Positions 1 through 9,259 of a stretch of 64,000 bases of DNA are shown here, piece after piece; position 1 is the first letter of the stretch; every line of letters begins with the position of its first letter. Source of the stretch: Adiantum capillus-veneris (taxonomy: Eukaryota; Streptophyta; Polypodiopsida; Polypodiales; Pteridaceae); NCBI GenBank assembly GCA_014529385.2, contig CM043958.1, positions 157,954,793-158,018,792 on the forward strand, written 5' to 3'. The translations under genes and the position numbers were made by a program. Below the pieces are notes generated by a model that saw only the letters and a list, made by a program, of their open reading frames with translations, had not been told where the DNA came from and made no database searches.

Positions 1-1435
1 GCTATCTATCTTTCCATTGCGCTCTAAGTTATACACTCTCTGTTGTGTGCCTTGAGCTTTCTTTTTCTTCTCCAAGCTGTGTGTGTTTTCCTGCAACCCT
101 AATTGCAACAAATTAAAACTCATTGTTCCTACACATATGAAAACTACGTGATGCATGGATGACAACGGATTTTTGCTGTGTCTATTGGAAGATGCCCTAT
201 CATTGTACATACACTGCGTAGTGTCTTACTTTTTAGACATTTATTATGTCTACTTTTTCAACAACATGGCCAAGACGGTCATTGAAAAATGCTCCTATCC
301 TCAAGCATGTCATGGATATAGACCACATGGAGGTGTTATATCTACCTAATCTCTCTTGTCAAAATTTAGGCAACATGCCCAATCTATGCCTTTGGGCATT
401 TCATGGAGCGGATGTTGGAATATATTTTCTCAGATTACATTTTCTACTATTTCAACATACGAGTACAATTACCACTCATGAATATCTACGTATTCCATCA
501 GGACAAATGTTTACAATAAAGATATAAAGGTTTCAAGTTTTTAATATCTACGAGACATAGTCATGAAGTCAGTGTCATCAACCATGTTTGGGTGTATTAG
601 GCATGAATTTTGATGCTATTCAAGAAAAAAAAAGCTTCCTCCCTAATCATATAAGGTGCGTTAAAGCCAAAATCCAAGAGAATATTCTCTTTGAGCCTTG
701 TGGTCATGATTAGATACCATTACATTCTTTATTGGTTTTATGTTTCACATGTTGAGACATCTTGTATAATAATTTTGACCAAAGCAATTTAAGACTATAG
801 AAAATACAAATCCTTATGTTTGGGTTTGCTAATAAGAATGGATGAAACATCAAAGTGCTTATTGTATATGTTACCCTAGCTTAATCCTCGTCATTGTTTT
901 ACAATTCACTAAAATCAATAGTTTATGAATGTTTAGTGGTATGGGACTTTGAACCCGTATAGACTGATTGATTGCAGATGCAACTATGTTTCGATGTTTT
1001 GTGTCTTGATTTTCCCTTCTTACTTGGTCTTCAAAAAGGTTACCAACCATTTTCACTTGGGCTATCAAGTTTTACATAAATGACATGATGAAAAGAAGAC
1101 GCTTTGATGCATGAGTTAGTAATCCCATCTCATGGGTTTATTGAAGCGCTCAAGCTTCCATACAAAGTTTGTGTTTTGCTTAAAAATTTCCAAGCTTTAG
1201 ATGCGCTTGAATTGTGAGACATGGAGTGTGGATATACTTGTGAGACATGGAATGTGGATATACTCACCTCATTGTGATAAATTGATGATTTCTCTTTAGA
1301 ATCTTCATCAAATATGATCGGTCATACCGTAGGAGTCCATAAGAGTCGGGAAATTAAATTCGAACGCACGTGATATGAGCAACTTTGGAAAAGGTTATGT
1401 TATTATTATCACTTTGGAAAATTTTCTGTCAGGGA
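1..1435. other. Gene-poor AT-rich DNA, no gene recognised
   Basis: No open frame here has a recognisable domain, and the short ones overlap in several frames without codon-like structure. The first 120 bases are pyrimidine-rich and resemble the tail of an old LTR, but no primer-binding site follows. A short direct repeat around 'gtgagacatgga(g/a)tgtggatat' is visible near 1217-1262. I see nothing else that can be supported. Confidence 0.5.
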
Positions 1436-1439
1436 AGGG

Positions 1440-1915
1440 CATTCGAGCCTCCTCACTATCTCACACGGGCATGGGCTGGATGGGATCAATGGCCCACACC
1501 CATTTCGGGGATCGGGTGCGATATGAGCCGTCCGATGCGACTTGTGTAAATTCGAGAAAATAGGTAAATTTGGGTGCACCAAAAATTGTAAATTCGGGTG
1601 CCCTCGCCCTCGCCCCCCCTCCCCCTCTCATCCCTCGGACTTGAACCCCGGACGCCACCTTTGCAAGCCTATCACCTTAACCATCTCACGTGCGCGTGTT
1701 CGTCGAAAGCAATGGGAAAAGGGGGAGTTTTATGATAAACCCGTCGTTGTGTAAATTCGGGACGGCTTTAGTAAATTCGGGCAAATGGGTAAATTTGGAG
1801 CGCGCCGGAGATCAACGGCACATGATACCTGCACGCTCCCCAAAAAAAGCGTGGGCCATTGATCCCATCCAACCCATGCCCGTGTGAGATAGTGCTGAGG
1901 GAATTCGAGGGAGGA
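1440..1915. mobile_element. Inverted-repeat (foldback/MITE-like) element
   Basis: The arms 1454-1497 and 1851-1894 are reverse complements over 44 bp with one mismatch. Weaker inverted similarity continues about 40 bp inward on each side. Between the arms, the phrase 'gtaaattcggg' recurs four times and a tRNA-like segment lies on the minus strand. No transposase is present, so this is a non-autonomous element. The outer ends and the target duplication could not be fixed, so the superfamily is left open. Confidence 0.6.
1630..1692 (-). repeat. tRNA-like (SINE-type) segment inside the inverted-repeat element
   Basis: On the minus strand a box A-like motif (GAGATGGTTAAGGTG, plus-strand 1673-1687) precedes a near-perfect pol III box B (GGTTCAAGTCC, 1638-1648) by about 25 bp. 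This spacing and order match a tRNA gene or the head of a tRNA-derived SINE. I cannot draw a complete cloverleaf, so it is a tRNA-related pseudogene or SINE head and not a functional tRNA gene. Confidence 0.45.
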
Positions 1916-1929
1916 CTCAGTTCCCATAA

Positions 1930-2277
1930 GGATGGTGTCACACTGGGACGGGCGTCCCCCCTTCTTTCACGAGCATGGCTGTCCCTTTCATGTCACATTT
2001 GGCTTTAGTTAAAAAAGTGTCCATCAGTTTCAACAAACTAGCTTTGGCCACTTGGTAGAGCTACCGGCTCTCACGCTGACGCGCAGAGTTCGAATCGAAT
2101 CGTTGGCATTAGCGCCTTGCTTTTTGTCAGATGGCCGCACCTTTAGAAACTTGGGCGGGCATGCAAGGCCGTCCCTCTGACAGGGTCTCGCGGCCATGTT
2201 TTACTTTTCGCCCCAGCCAATATGTGGGCGCCATCTCAGCATGGGACGCTTTTGCCCGCCCCAGTGTGACACCAGCC
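1930..2277. mobile_element. 348-bp MITE with TAA target duplication (PIF/Harbinger-like)
   Basis: Terminal inverted repeats of about 24 bp, starting GGATGGTGTCACACTGGG on the left and GGCTGGTGTCACACTGGG on the right, match with two mismatches. The trinucleotide TAA flanks both ends directly (1927-1929 and 2278-2280). A 3-bp TAA/TTA duplication is typical of PIF/Harbinger elements, so that class is the best inference. There is no coding capacity. The element ends 80 bp before the ATG of the CDKAL1-like gene, so it may lie in that gene's promoter or 5' UTR. It carries a tRNA-like segment. Confidence 0.75.
2041..2100 (+). repeat. tRNA-like segment inside the MITE
   Basis: A box A-like sequence TGGCCACTTGG (2045-2055) is followed by GTAGAGC, as in a tRNA D arm. 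A box B-like sequence GAGTTCGAATC (2086-2096) follows 30 bp later. The acceptor ends do not pair convincingly, so this is a tRNA relic or internal pol III promoter and not a working tRNA gene. Confidence 0.45.
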
Positions 2278-2357
2278 TAAGTGTAGCACATCAGCTAGAG
2301 AGGAGTCACATTTACCCTCGTTTGGTGAAAAGACTCAACGCTCGTTAGCTGTCGGAG

Positions 2358-2606
2358 ATGGAGGACATAGAAGACATGGTGCTGGAGAGGCATGCAGGGC
2401 TGCGCTTGCCTTCGCGAACGGTCCTCTCGAAGCCACGCAGTGCGGTAGTTGCCAAGGAAAATCTTCCTCCACCAGGCGTTCCTGGCGTTCAGGTGGGCTC
2501 TCGTTGATTCTTATCGCCAGTCTTCTCTAAACTGTCATTGTTTACTTGGCTATATATTGTCTTGCAGACCATCTATTTGAAGACTTTTGGCTGCGCTCAC
2601 AACCAG
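2358..2606 (+). CDS. CDKAL1: CDKAL1-like tRNA ms2t6A methylthiotransferase, first two exons only
   Basis: Exon 1 runs 2358-2492 (45 codons from ATG, beginning MEDIED). A 75-bp phase-0 intron follows, with GT at 2493 and AG at 2566-2567. Exon 2 (2568-2606, 13 codons) reads TIYLKTFGCAHNQ and ends at a CAG|GT junction. The MEDIED start, a Pro/Gly-rich linker and the KTFGC..HNQ motif are what I know from the N-terminus of plant CDKAL1-type radical-SAM enzymes. The Cys is the first [4Fe-4S] ligand of the N-terminal methylthiotransferase domain. The enzyme methylthiolates N6-threonylcarbamoyladenosine at tRNA position 37. The next exon, expected to start with SDSEYM, is not visible anywhere in the window. 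Either the second intron is very long and holds retrotransposons, or the gene is truncated. Splice sites are inferred by eye. Confidence 0.65.
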
Positions 2607-2626
2607 GTCCGCCTTTTTTCTTAAAA

Positions 2627-2629
<3 letters not shown>

Positions 2630-2677
<48 letters not shown>
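2630..2677 (+). repeat. (GA)n microsatellite
   Basis: About 24 uninterrupted GA units begin 24 bp after the exon 2 donor site, so the tract lies at the start of the presumed second intron of the CDKAL1-like gene. Confidence 0.95.
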
Positions 2678-2680
<3 letters not shown>

Positions 2681-2908
2681 TCATTAATGTCTTTGAAAGG
2701 CCAAACTATGCTGTCTAGATGGACTCCCTGTTGAGTGGGGGACTGGGGGTGGTGTGGATCTCTGAAAGAATGTGGTGATTTGTGTCTGATGCCCTCCACG
2801 TGGTGTTGTCCGGGCCTGTAAAGAGAGCTCTTTGTGTCATCGAATGTCCAACATAAACCTTTGAGTGCTAAAGAGTGTAGAGAGAGGAAAGGGACAATGG
2901 CTCGTGTT

Positions 2909-2909
<1 letters not shown>

Positions 2910-2950
<41 letters not shown>
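2910..2950 (+). repeat. Compound (GT)n(GA)n microsatellite
   Basis: About 10 GT units are followed by 10 GA units without interruption. Confidence 0.95.
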
Positions 2951-3514
2951 TTGCTGGGCGAGCTCTATCTGTAGGCATTTTTGTTGCCACACTACCCGTA
3001 TCTTGCCGTTGCAGAGGTTTTAACCCCTTTCGTTATCCTTTGTTGATGTGGCTTTAAATAACAAATTCTGCCTAAATTGCCGTGCACTTGCCACCAATAG
3101 AATTTTGTTGCCATCTATGCTTTATGCTGCATGGGCCAGCCACCTGTGTAGGTTGTTCTCGCTGCCTGTTAGCTACCCATTTACCACCTTCAGCCTTTGC
3201 TGGTTTCCGAAAATTCCGTCTAGTCTGCCTCTACCATCTTCTATTCCTCCCCAAACCTGCTCATTGTCAGAACTTGCAGTCCGAAGATGGTGGATAAAGC
3301 CAGCGAGTGCAGAACGTGGAAATCGATATAGTTGCCACGTCAGCATGTCAACGCAATTAGTCCCAGCTTTAGTGCTCTAACTTTTTAGGGTTTTAGGCAC
3401 CTCGGCCGGTGCTCCATAAGTTCTTTAAGTTGGTGGGTTAGGTTTTTTAAAATCCTTTAGGCCCCTTGGCCACAACAACTTCAATTCCTCTGGGTTCTTT
3501 AACTCCTTGTTCTC

Positions 3515-5078
3515 TGAAACCGGCCCGTAGGGCGGTAGACGTAGGCTTTAGGACACAGAGAAACTTTGCAAAAGAAAACCTGTAACGGGAATTGATACTT
3601 CAAACTTTACTTTAGACTTTAGGATACAGAGAAACTTTGCAAAAGAAAACCTGTAATGGGAATTGATACTTCAAACACATACGGCTTGGAAGCTAGAGTG
3701 CTACCAAGCAGACGCCAACACCTGCTGGCCCAAAAGATTGGCGCCCCTTTTGGTATTTATTTATTGTATTCAAAGAGGGAATAAAACCATGTGATTTCCT
3801 ACGAACTGTCCCGCATAATCCGGGCTGAAAATGACCAGTTCTGGCCCGATTTCGGCAGCATAACTGTACGAGGACGCTTCACAGTCAGTATCCCCACACA
3901 ATAGATGACTTTCCCGACGCATACAAACACTTTGCAAAACCTGGCGAGAATCTGCAGCACGCTGAATTCTCTGTTTTCTGTCCTGAAAATGTGCCAAATC
4001 ACCTGTACAGCGGTCCCCTCGCATCCTCGGACCTCCTGGGGGTACTAGGGACCGTTTAGGGCCGAAACTCTGTAGCCAGTCGCATTCGTAGCAAGTCCTC
4101 GAGCTCCCGCATCTGTAGGGCTACTTGTCCTTTGAATCAGACGAGATTTCTCACGTGAAACCTCTCCGAATTCCCATGTACATGCAGGGGATTAACAACT
4201 AGCTAATCCAGTACTTGTGCAAGAGGTTCTTGCCTCGGCAATCGCGCATGAAACCCACACAACTGTACATAGGTCAAATGAAGAGCCCTCTTGTGGGGCA
4301 TCACATAACTGCACGGAGGAGAGAGAGAGAGCAGTGAATGCTGTGCAAGGCTTTAGTTCTTGTACTTCACTGTACATAGAGGGTAGGCAAGCACACAGTA
4401 GCTTTGGTACCTGCAACAATCCACCATACGACTGAAAATGCAACCCACGTTTAATTTGTAATGCTTCTCTCTCTCTCGTAAACTGTGCCGAGTGGCACTC
4501 ATGCATTGATTCCCCGCTATGGACCTTCTGGTCTAAAAATATCTCAACCGGTTGCTCAGTTGACTTAGCGGCTGAGTAATGAAATGTTTATCTCGCCATT
4601 TTGGAGCTAATGACGCAAACAAATTTCGTGGCCCAAAATAGCAGTTTTCTAAGTTTTAGGAGATGCTTCCATTGGACTCTCAGTGGTCATCTGACCATCT
4701 TTCACCACTGGGACCACGTCCAAAAATGTAATGTAGCCTAGTTCTCGGGTGATTTTCTTTTGGTGACCCCACCTTGGCAGTGTGTCTCCATTTAGTTAGT
4801 TTCCTAGTATCCACCAACTTATTAAGTGTGGCGAGGGGACCTAAATGACTTTGAACTGAGCCTAGACACCCTTTTACTACTGGAATTCCAGTGCCGACCA
4901 ACTTCCCGTCTGCGGGTGAAACTACCGTTTTACATTGGCCATACAATGTCCGGCCATTTGCAACTTCAAAAAGAGGGTCTCAAAAGTTAAACGAAAATCA
5001 TCGAAAAGAAACCAACAACTAAGGTTATTAGTTGCCACGTTCGTGACAGTAATTAGCCATTGCCACGTCCTCGTGACA
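3515..5078 (-). repeat. Element D 3' LTR
   Basis: This 1564-bp LTR matches 41161-42550 over most of its length. Just inside it, plus-strand 5079-5095 is pyrimidine-rich; on the minus strand this reads as a purine tract ending GAGGAGGGTG before TGTCACG, the expected polypurine tract. An imperfect tandem duplication of about 65 bp occupies 3549-3673. The phrase 'ggcgccccttttggtattt' near 3740 is the conserved LTR block shared with families A, I and J. Confidence 0.85.
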
Positions 5079-5326
5079 CACCCTCCTCTTGAAATCGCAA
5101 ACGTCCTTGATTGCGTGCCATATATACATGCCATCGATGATCTTGTGTTGTTAGCACGCTTTTATCATTGCATGTACCCGCAAGAAAGGTCATAACACAT
5201 AGATATAAATGACTTAATGAGACCTTCATACTTTTGTCATTTCCATCTATGATAGAAGTGAACATTATACGTTTAACACTTCTATTACACTGAATCCATA
5301 TGTATATTTGATGTACTAGCTCTGTC
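5079..5326 (-). other. Element D 3' untranslated segment left of element C
   Basis: This piece lies between the D 3' LTR and the left target duplication CTGTC (5322-5326) of element C. It resembles the stretch before the 3' LTR of element A, for example the minus-strand phrase GGACGTTTG...GATTTCA. No coding sequence is seen. Confidence 0.7.
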
Positions 5327-6419
5327 TGTCACGTGCACATCTAACCCTATGTGCATGTGGACAAGCTACTTCATGACAAGGGTTCAATTAGCTTAGGAAG
5401 TGTTCTGGCATCTTTGTGAGTCTATTCGCAGGCCGTGCATGTCCAGGCTCTTAGAGTAGATGCATATCCTCTGGTTGCACACAGCATGATCATCAGCATT
5501 ACCATCAGATTCCATCAGGAGCATTTTACAGTGCACAGAACCTATTTTCTCTATTTTAGCCATTTTTCACTTATTATTAATAAGTGACTTTGTTGGGAAA
5601 CTGGGTAGGGCAAATTGGCTAAGGATATATATAAGAAAAGCTAGCGCTAGCACTTTTCTGGCAGAAGAGGCAGTAGATACCATCTGGGAATGCACCTTCT
5701 CAGCAAGACCAACAAGAAGTCCAGCGTTTTCTCATAAGCTGCATTACCCAACGTTTTCAGCTTGCAGACCATCTTCAAGCCTTGGCGTTTTTGGACAAGT
5801 AAGATCGCCAAGGGCTTCTAGATTTCAGCCAATGCTAGCGCTTTGCTCCATTGCAGATTGCTAGCAGAATTCAGCCAAGTACCAGTCTCAGCCAGCGTTT
5901 TTGGGATCATCCACTAACGCAACAAACAGATTCAGCCCGCTATTCGCAGATTTCAGCATTTGCGTTTTCAACGCGTCATCGTCGCATCATTGTCATCGCC
6001 ATCGTCATCGACATAGAGTCAAAATTAAGCAGATACAAGATTTGCAGATTTCAGTCCCTAGCGTTTTAGTTTTCAGCATGTCTCGTCGTCGCCATCATCG
6101 TCGTCGACATCGGCAGCAAGACCATTGCATTTAGACCATTGTAGAGATTTGTGCAATCAATAGCAAGGACTTCTCTCGCCATCAAGAGAAGGGCCCTTGG
6201 AGGAGGGTTTGACAACATTCTGGTGTCATATTCTTCTCTCTCTATCTCTCAGTCTCAACACCTTCATTCACAGTGTTTATCCACTTTGTTTGTGATCATT
6301 TGCACTCTCATTAAAGGAACGGAAGGCTCTCCCTTCCGTAAGTAAAAGGAACCCTTGAGCACAGTTTGAAGCACTCATCTTGAGCAAAGTTCCAACATTC
6401 ACATCTGCTGCACCTTACA
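5327..6419 (+). repeat. Element C 5' LTR
   Basis: The 1093-bp LTR has a strong TATA box. Downstream of it, many spaced copies of a GCGTTTT phrase alternate with TTCAGC. The end CACCTTACA is followed by T and the primer-binding site. Its partner is 16575-17650. Confidence 0.9.
5626..5635 (+). promoter_or_regulatory. TATA box of element C 5' LTR
   Basis: TATATATAAG sits about 300 bp into the LTR. It is conserved in the 3' LTR (16864-16873), and the B-family LTRs have TATATAAG at the same place. It is the likely pol II promoter core of the element. Confidence 0.7.
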
Positions 6420-6420
6420 T

Positions 6421-6432
6421 TGGTATCAGAGC
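6421..6432 (+). promoter_or_regulatory. Element C primer-binding site (tRNA-iMet)
   Basis: TGGTATCAGAGC, complementary to the 3' end of plant initiator tRNA-Met, starts two bases after the LTR ends. Confidence 0.92.
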
Positions 6433-6849
6433 TTTGGCAGTGTTCTGTATCACTCAAGGAAAGAACCACAAGATTTTTTTTTTGCTTGTTGCGGTCGTAC
6501 GTAACCCAAGTCCACTTGGGAGTGTCGATTCCTAATCGTGTTTTTGAAGAGTGACAGGAAACCCAAGAAAGAATGGCTTATCCAGCCTCCCCTTGTTTCT
6601 CTTTTCACTCATTGAGAGCGGACCGTGCACTTAGCGGCCGGCCAATCAACGTAAGGTGGGAAAAAGCAACCTTGGTGTGAGCGCAAGGCCGCTAAGGGGT
6701 GTGCCCGCGAGAAAGAGAAGAGCTTGGCTAAGAGAAGATCCTTCTCTAACACAGATTGCAAGCTAAAGAAGAACCTCAAGAACTCAAGACCCTCAAGAAC
6801 CACAAGAACCCAAGTTCCTCGTGAACTTAAGTACCCAAGACTTCAGTGT

Positions 6850-7606
6850 ATGGTCATCACCTGAAGCGGAATGGATACTTCGCATGGAAGTGGTGAAGAA
6901 GAATTTCCCCCATCAGAAAGAGCCTACATTTTTGGGATGTCTCCTAGAGTTGCGTAGTCGTCGTAAAAAAGGGTTGCGGTGACTAACCACTGATATGTAT
7001 GATTGCATGTAGGATGAGAGAATCATTCTAAATGCATTGAGGTATATTTGTATCTTGAAAGCTTGTGCCATGATTGCGCTACTCGATAACCCACTAAGGT
7101 GGCAAAAAGGTTTTCATCTTATAGTCACCTCAACTACAATTGACATTGGAAAGTTTTTTGGGTAATTTTTTGACTAACGTTTTCATTAATCCAGGCAAAG
7201 CAGGTAGACTCTGACAACTTCATAAAGCCTCCAAAGGATAGTGCAAAGGTCTATCACATGAGGTAGTTAAATGAAAGGTAAGTCTATGGTTTTTAATTAA
7301 TGGAAGGAAAAAGCAGAAGACTAAGGTTAGATCAACCCTACCGTATTTAGAAAGTTGACTGTAGACCCTCCCCCTTCCCCATCTATGCCAAGGATTGTAC
7401 CAAATCCTATGGAGGCTTTGGTCAAGACGATGATGGAGACGATGTTACAAGAAGAAGCGCAACGCGCTGCCTTGGAGTGCAAGCGCGAAGAAAGAAAGGA
7501 ATCCTTGCATCTCTTTTTGCAGGATGATCTTCCACCCCGTCTCCCACCCGAGCGGCCGGAGGACCATCGCATCGAGCTTACGGAGGGGGGCACAGCTTGT
7601 CAGTAA
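6850..7606 (+). pseudogene. Element C gag remnant with foreign insert
   Basis: The start matches the gag start of the B elements, but codon 5 is a stop (TGA at 6862-6864). The phrase GEEEFPPSERA breaks off near 6930. Gag-like sequence resumes near 7350 with VDPPPSPS and a Glu/Arg-rich helix, then runs directly into FLQDDLPPRLPPERPEDH, which lies just upstream of RT. The capsid, CCHC knuckle and protease are therefore absent. The 420 bp between the two gag pieces look foreign and are described separately. Confidence 0.7.
6930..7350 (+). other. Foreign insert in element C gag, possibly a captured gene fragment
   Basis: The B elements have no sequence at this place. The segment contains an exon-like unit at 7195-7277, with a pyrimidine tract and acceptor (ttttcattaatccag) before it and a consensus donor (AAAG|GTAAGT) after it. 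The exon reads AKQVDSDNFIKPPKDSAKV and onward, with one internal stop. I do not recognise the protein. An intron-like context inside a gag gene suggests that genomic DNA of a host gene was captured. Confidence 0.4.
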
Positions 7607-7719
7607 GGCTCCTTACCGTTTGAACAAGACACAGGAAGAAGAGTTAAGAGCGGCAACTCACGGAGCTGGTGGCTAGAGGATCCATACATCCTAGTGCAAG
7701 TCCTTTTGCTGCTCCTATT
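7607..7719 (+). pseudogene. Element C RT N-terminal piece, left of B1
   Basis: Allowing one frameshift, this stretch encodes the lead-in to reverse transcriptase (APYRLN...RGFIHPSASPFAAPI). It ends in CTATT (7715-7719), the target duplication of B1. The sentence resumes after B1 with [20 protein letters not shown]. Confidence 0.75.
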
Positions 7720-8044
7720 TGTCACGTGACACATCCAACCCTATGTGTCCGTGGACAAGCTACACCATAACAGGGTTTCCGTCAGTCTAGTCAGTCTAGA
7801 TTAGAAGTGATCTGGCACTTTTTGTGAGTCTATTCATAGACCGTGCATGCCCAGTCACTTAGTATAGATGCATATCCTTTGGTTGCACACATCATGATCA
7901 TCAGTATTCCCATCAGATTCCATCACATTCCATCAGGGGAATTTTCCTGTGCATTTAGCCTATTTTCCCTATTTTTGACATTTTTTACTTATTAATTTAA
8001 GTGACTTTCCAACAAAAGTAGGCAAGGCAATTTGGGTAAGAAAA

Positions 8045-8052
8045 TATATAAG
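8045..8052 (+). promoter_or_regulatory. TATA box of element B1 5' LTR
   Basis: TATATAAG is conserved in all four B-family LTRs of the window and corresponds in position to the element C TATA box. Confidence 0.65.
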
Positions 8053-8072
8053 CAAATCAAAGTTAGCACTAA

Positions 8073-8570
8073 ATGGCAGATGAGCCAGGAGTACAACAGG
8101 CCTTTGGCAACAGGTCCTTCCCTCTCTCAGCAAGAACCATCAAGAACCCACTAGCCCTAGCGTTTTGCTTCATCGCCAACCTCTCCCTTTCCCTTGGCGT
8201 TTTTTCCAGCAGATGCCGATTTCAGCCCTTACACCTAGCGTTTTCAGGACCACCCGCAGGCTGCCCATTTCAGCGTTTTCACCATCCAAAACGCAGCACC
8301 GAAACAGCAAATTCAGCATCCAAAAACGCAGCCAAACTCAACGTTTTTCTCAGCCCAAACCTGCGTTTTTCAGCAGCACCAAAACAGCCTCGAAATCAGC
8401 GTTTTCCCTCGCAGCATATTTCAGCAGTTAGCGTTTTTGGACAGCAATTAGAACCATCCCATTTCCAGCCCTATTGTCGTCATCGCCATCCCGGTTGTCA
8501 TCGTCGATATAGCCTAGATCTGCATCAGTTTTATGCATCAGCATTGTACCGTTTGTGCAATCAATTGTAG
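8073..8570 (+). CDS. 165-codon open frame inside the B1 LTR, doubtful
   Basis: The ATG lies 21 bp after the TATA box. The frame is rich in Ser, Phe, Pro and Arg because it runs through the repeated GCGTTTT/TTCAGC phrases. The frame is kept in the B1 3' LTR (12652 onward) despite indels that are multiples of three, until the hAT-type MITE breaks it. The B2 copies stop after about 55-65 codons. No known domain is seen. It may be an upstream ORF of the element transcript or a by-product of repeat composition. Confidence 0.25.
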   Translation: MADEPGVQQAFGNRSFPLSARTIKNPLALAFCFIANLSLSLGVFSSRCRFQPLHLAFSGPPAGCPFQRFHHPKRSTETANSASKNAAKLNVFLSPNLRFSAAPKQPRNQRFPSQHISAVSVFGQQLEPSHFQPYCRHRHPGCHRRYSLDLHQFYASALYRLCNQL

Positions 8571-8824
8571 ACCACTCTCGCCAACGAGAGTGGGGCCTTT
8601 GGAGGAGGGTTTTACGTCGTCTTTGGTGTCGTATCTCTCTTCTCTCTATCTCTCAGTCTCATACACTTGCACACACAGTGTCCATTCACTTTGTTTGTGA
8701 TCATAGGACACTCTCATTAAGAACGGAAGGCTCTACCTTCCATAAGAACAAAAGCAACCTTGAGCACAGTTCGGAGCATGCGTCTTGAGCAAAGCGCAAA
8801 CATTCATTCCGTTGCACCTTACAT

Positions 8825-8836
8825 TGGTATCAGAGA
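8825..8836 (+). promoter_or_regulatory. Element B1 primer-binding site (tRNA-iMet)
   Basis: TGGTATCAGAGA lies two bases after the LTR. It matches the plant tRNA-iMet site with one mismatch at its last base. Confidence 0.88.
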
Positions 8837-9259
8837 TTTGGCAGTGTTCTGTATCACTCAAGGAAAGAACCACAAGAATCACAAGAAATTTTTTTGCTTG
8901 TTGCGGTCGCACGAACCTAAGTTCACTTGGGCGTGTCGATTCCTAATCGTGTTTTGAAGAGTGACAGGAATCCTAGGAAAGAAGGGCTTGTCCAGCCTCC
9001 CCTTGTGTCTCTTTTCACTCATTGAGAGCGGACCGTGCACTTAGCGGCCGGCCAATCGACGTGAGGTGGAAAAAAGCAACCTTGGTGTGAGCGCAAGGCA
9101 GCCAAGGGGTGCGCCCGCAAAAAGGAGTAGAACTCGGGTGAAGAGAAGATCCTGTCAAACACGGTTTGCAAGCGAAAGAAAACTTTAAGAACCTCAAGAA
9201 CCTCAAGATCCTCAAGAACCCAAGTTTCTCGTGAACTTAAGAACCGAAGTTCATAGTGC

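Larger units (their letters stand above)
2607..3514. other. Presumed intron or flank of the CDKAL1-like gene
   Basis: No exon-like continuation of the methylthiotransferase is seen. The stretch holds microsatellites and unremarkable DNA. The last 180 bp (from about 3330) resemble decayed LTR sequence, including a 'ccacgtcagc' phrase also present near 62502. It ends with the 5-bp target duplication TTCTC (3510-3514) of element D. Confidence 0.45.
7720..8823 (+). repeat. Element B1 5' LTR
   Basis: The 1104-bp LTR starts with the perfect palindrome TGTCACGTGACA and ends CACCTTACA. It is related to the element C LTR. TATATAAG lies at 8045-8052, and an open frame of 165 codons starts at 8073. Confidence 0.92.

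Noticed and set aside
2041-2100. Functional tRNA gene
   Set aside because: Boxes A and B are present but the acceptor stem does not pair and the segment lies inside a MITE.
2542-2799. Minus-strand 85-codon frame with a long Leu-Ser run
   Set aside because: The run is the translated (GA)n/(CT)n microsatellite; the frame has no other protein-like feature and overlaps the CDKAL1-like exon in antisense.
3048-3380. 110-codon plus-strand frame after the CDKAL1-like exons
   Set aside because: It does not continue the methylthiotransferase family, has no usable splice context and shows no domain.
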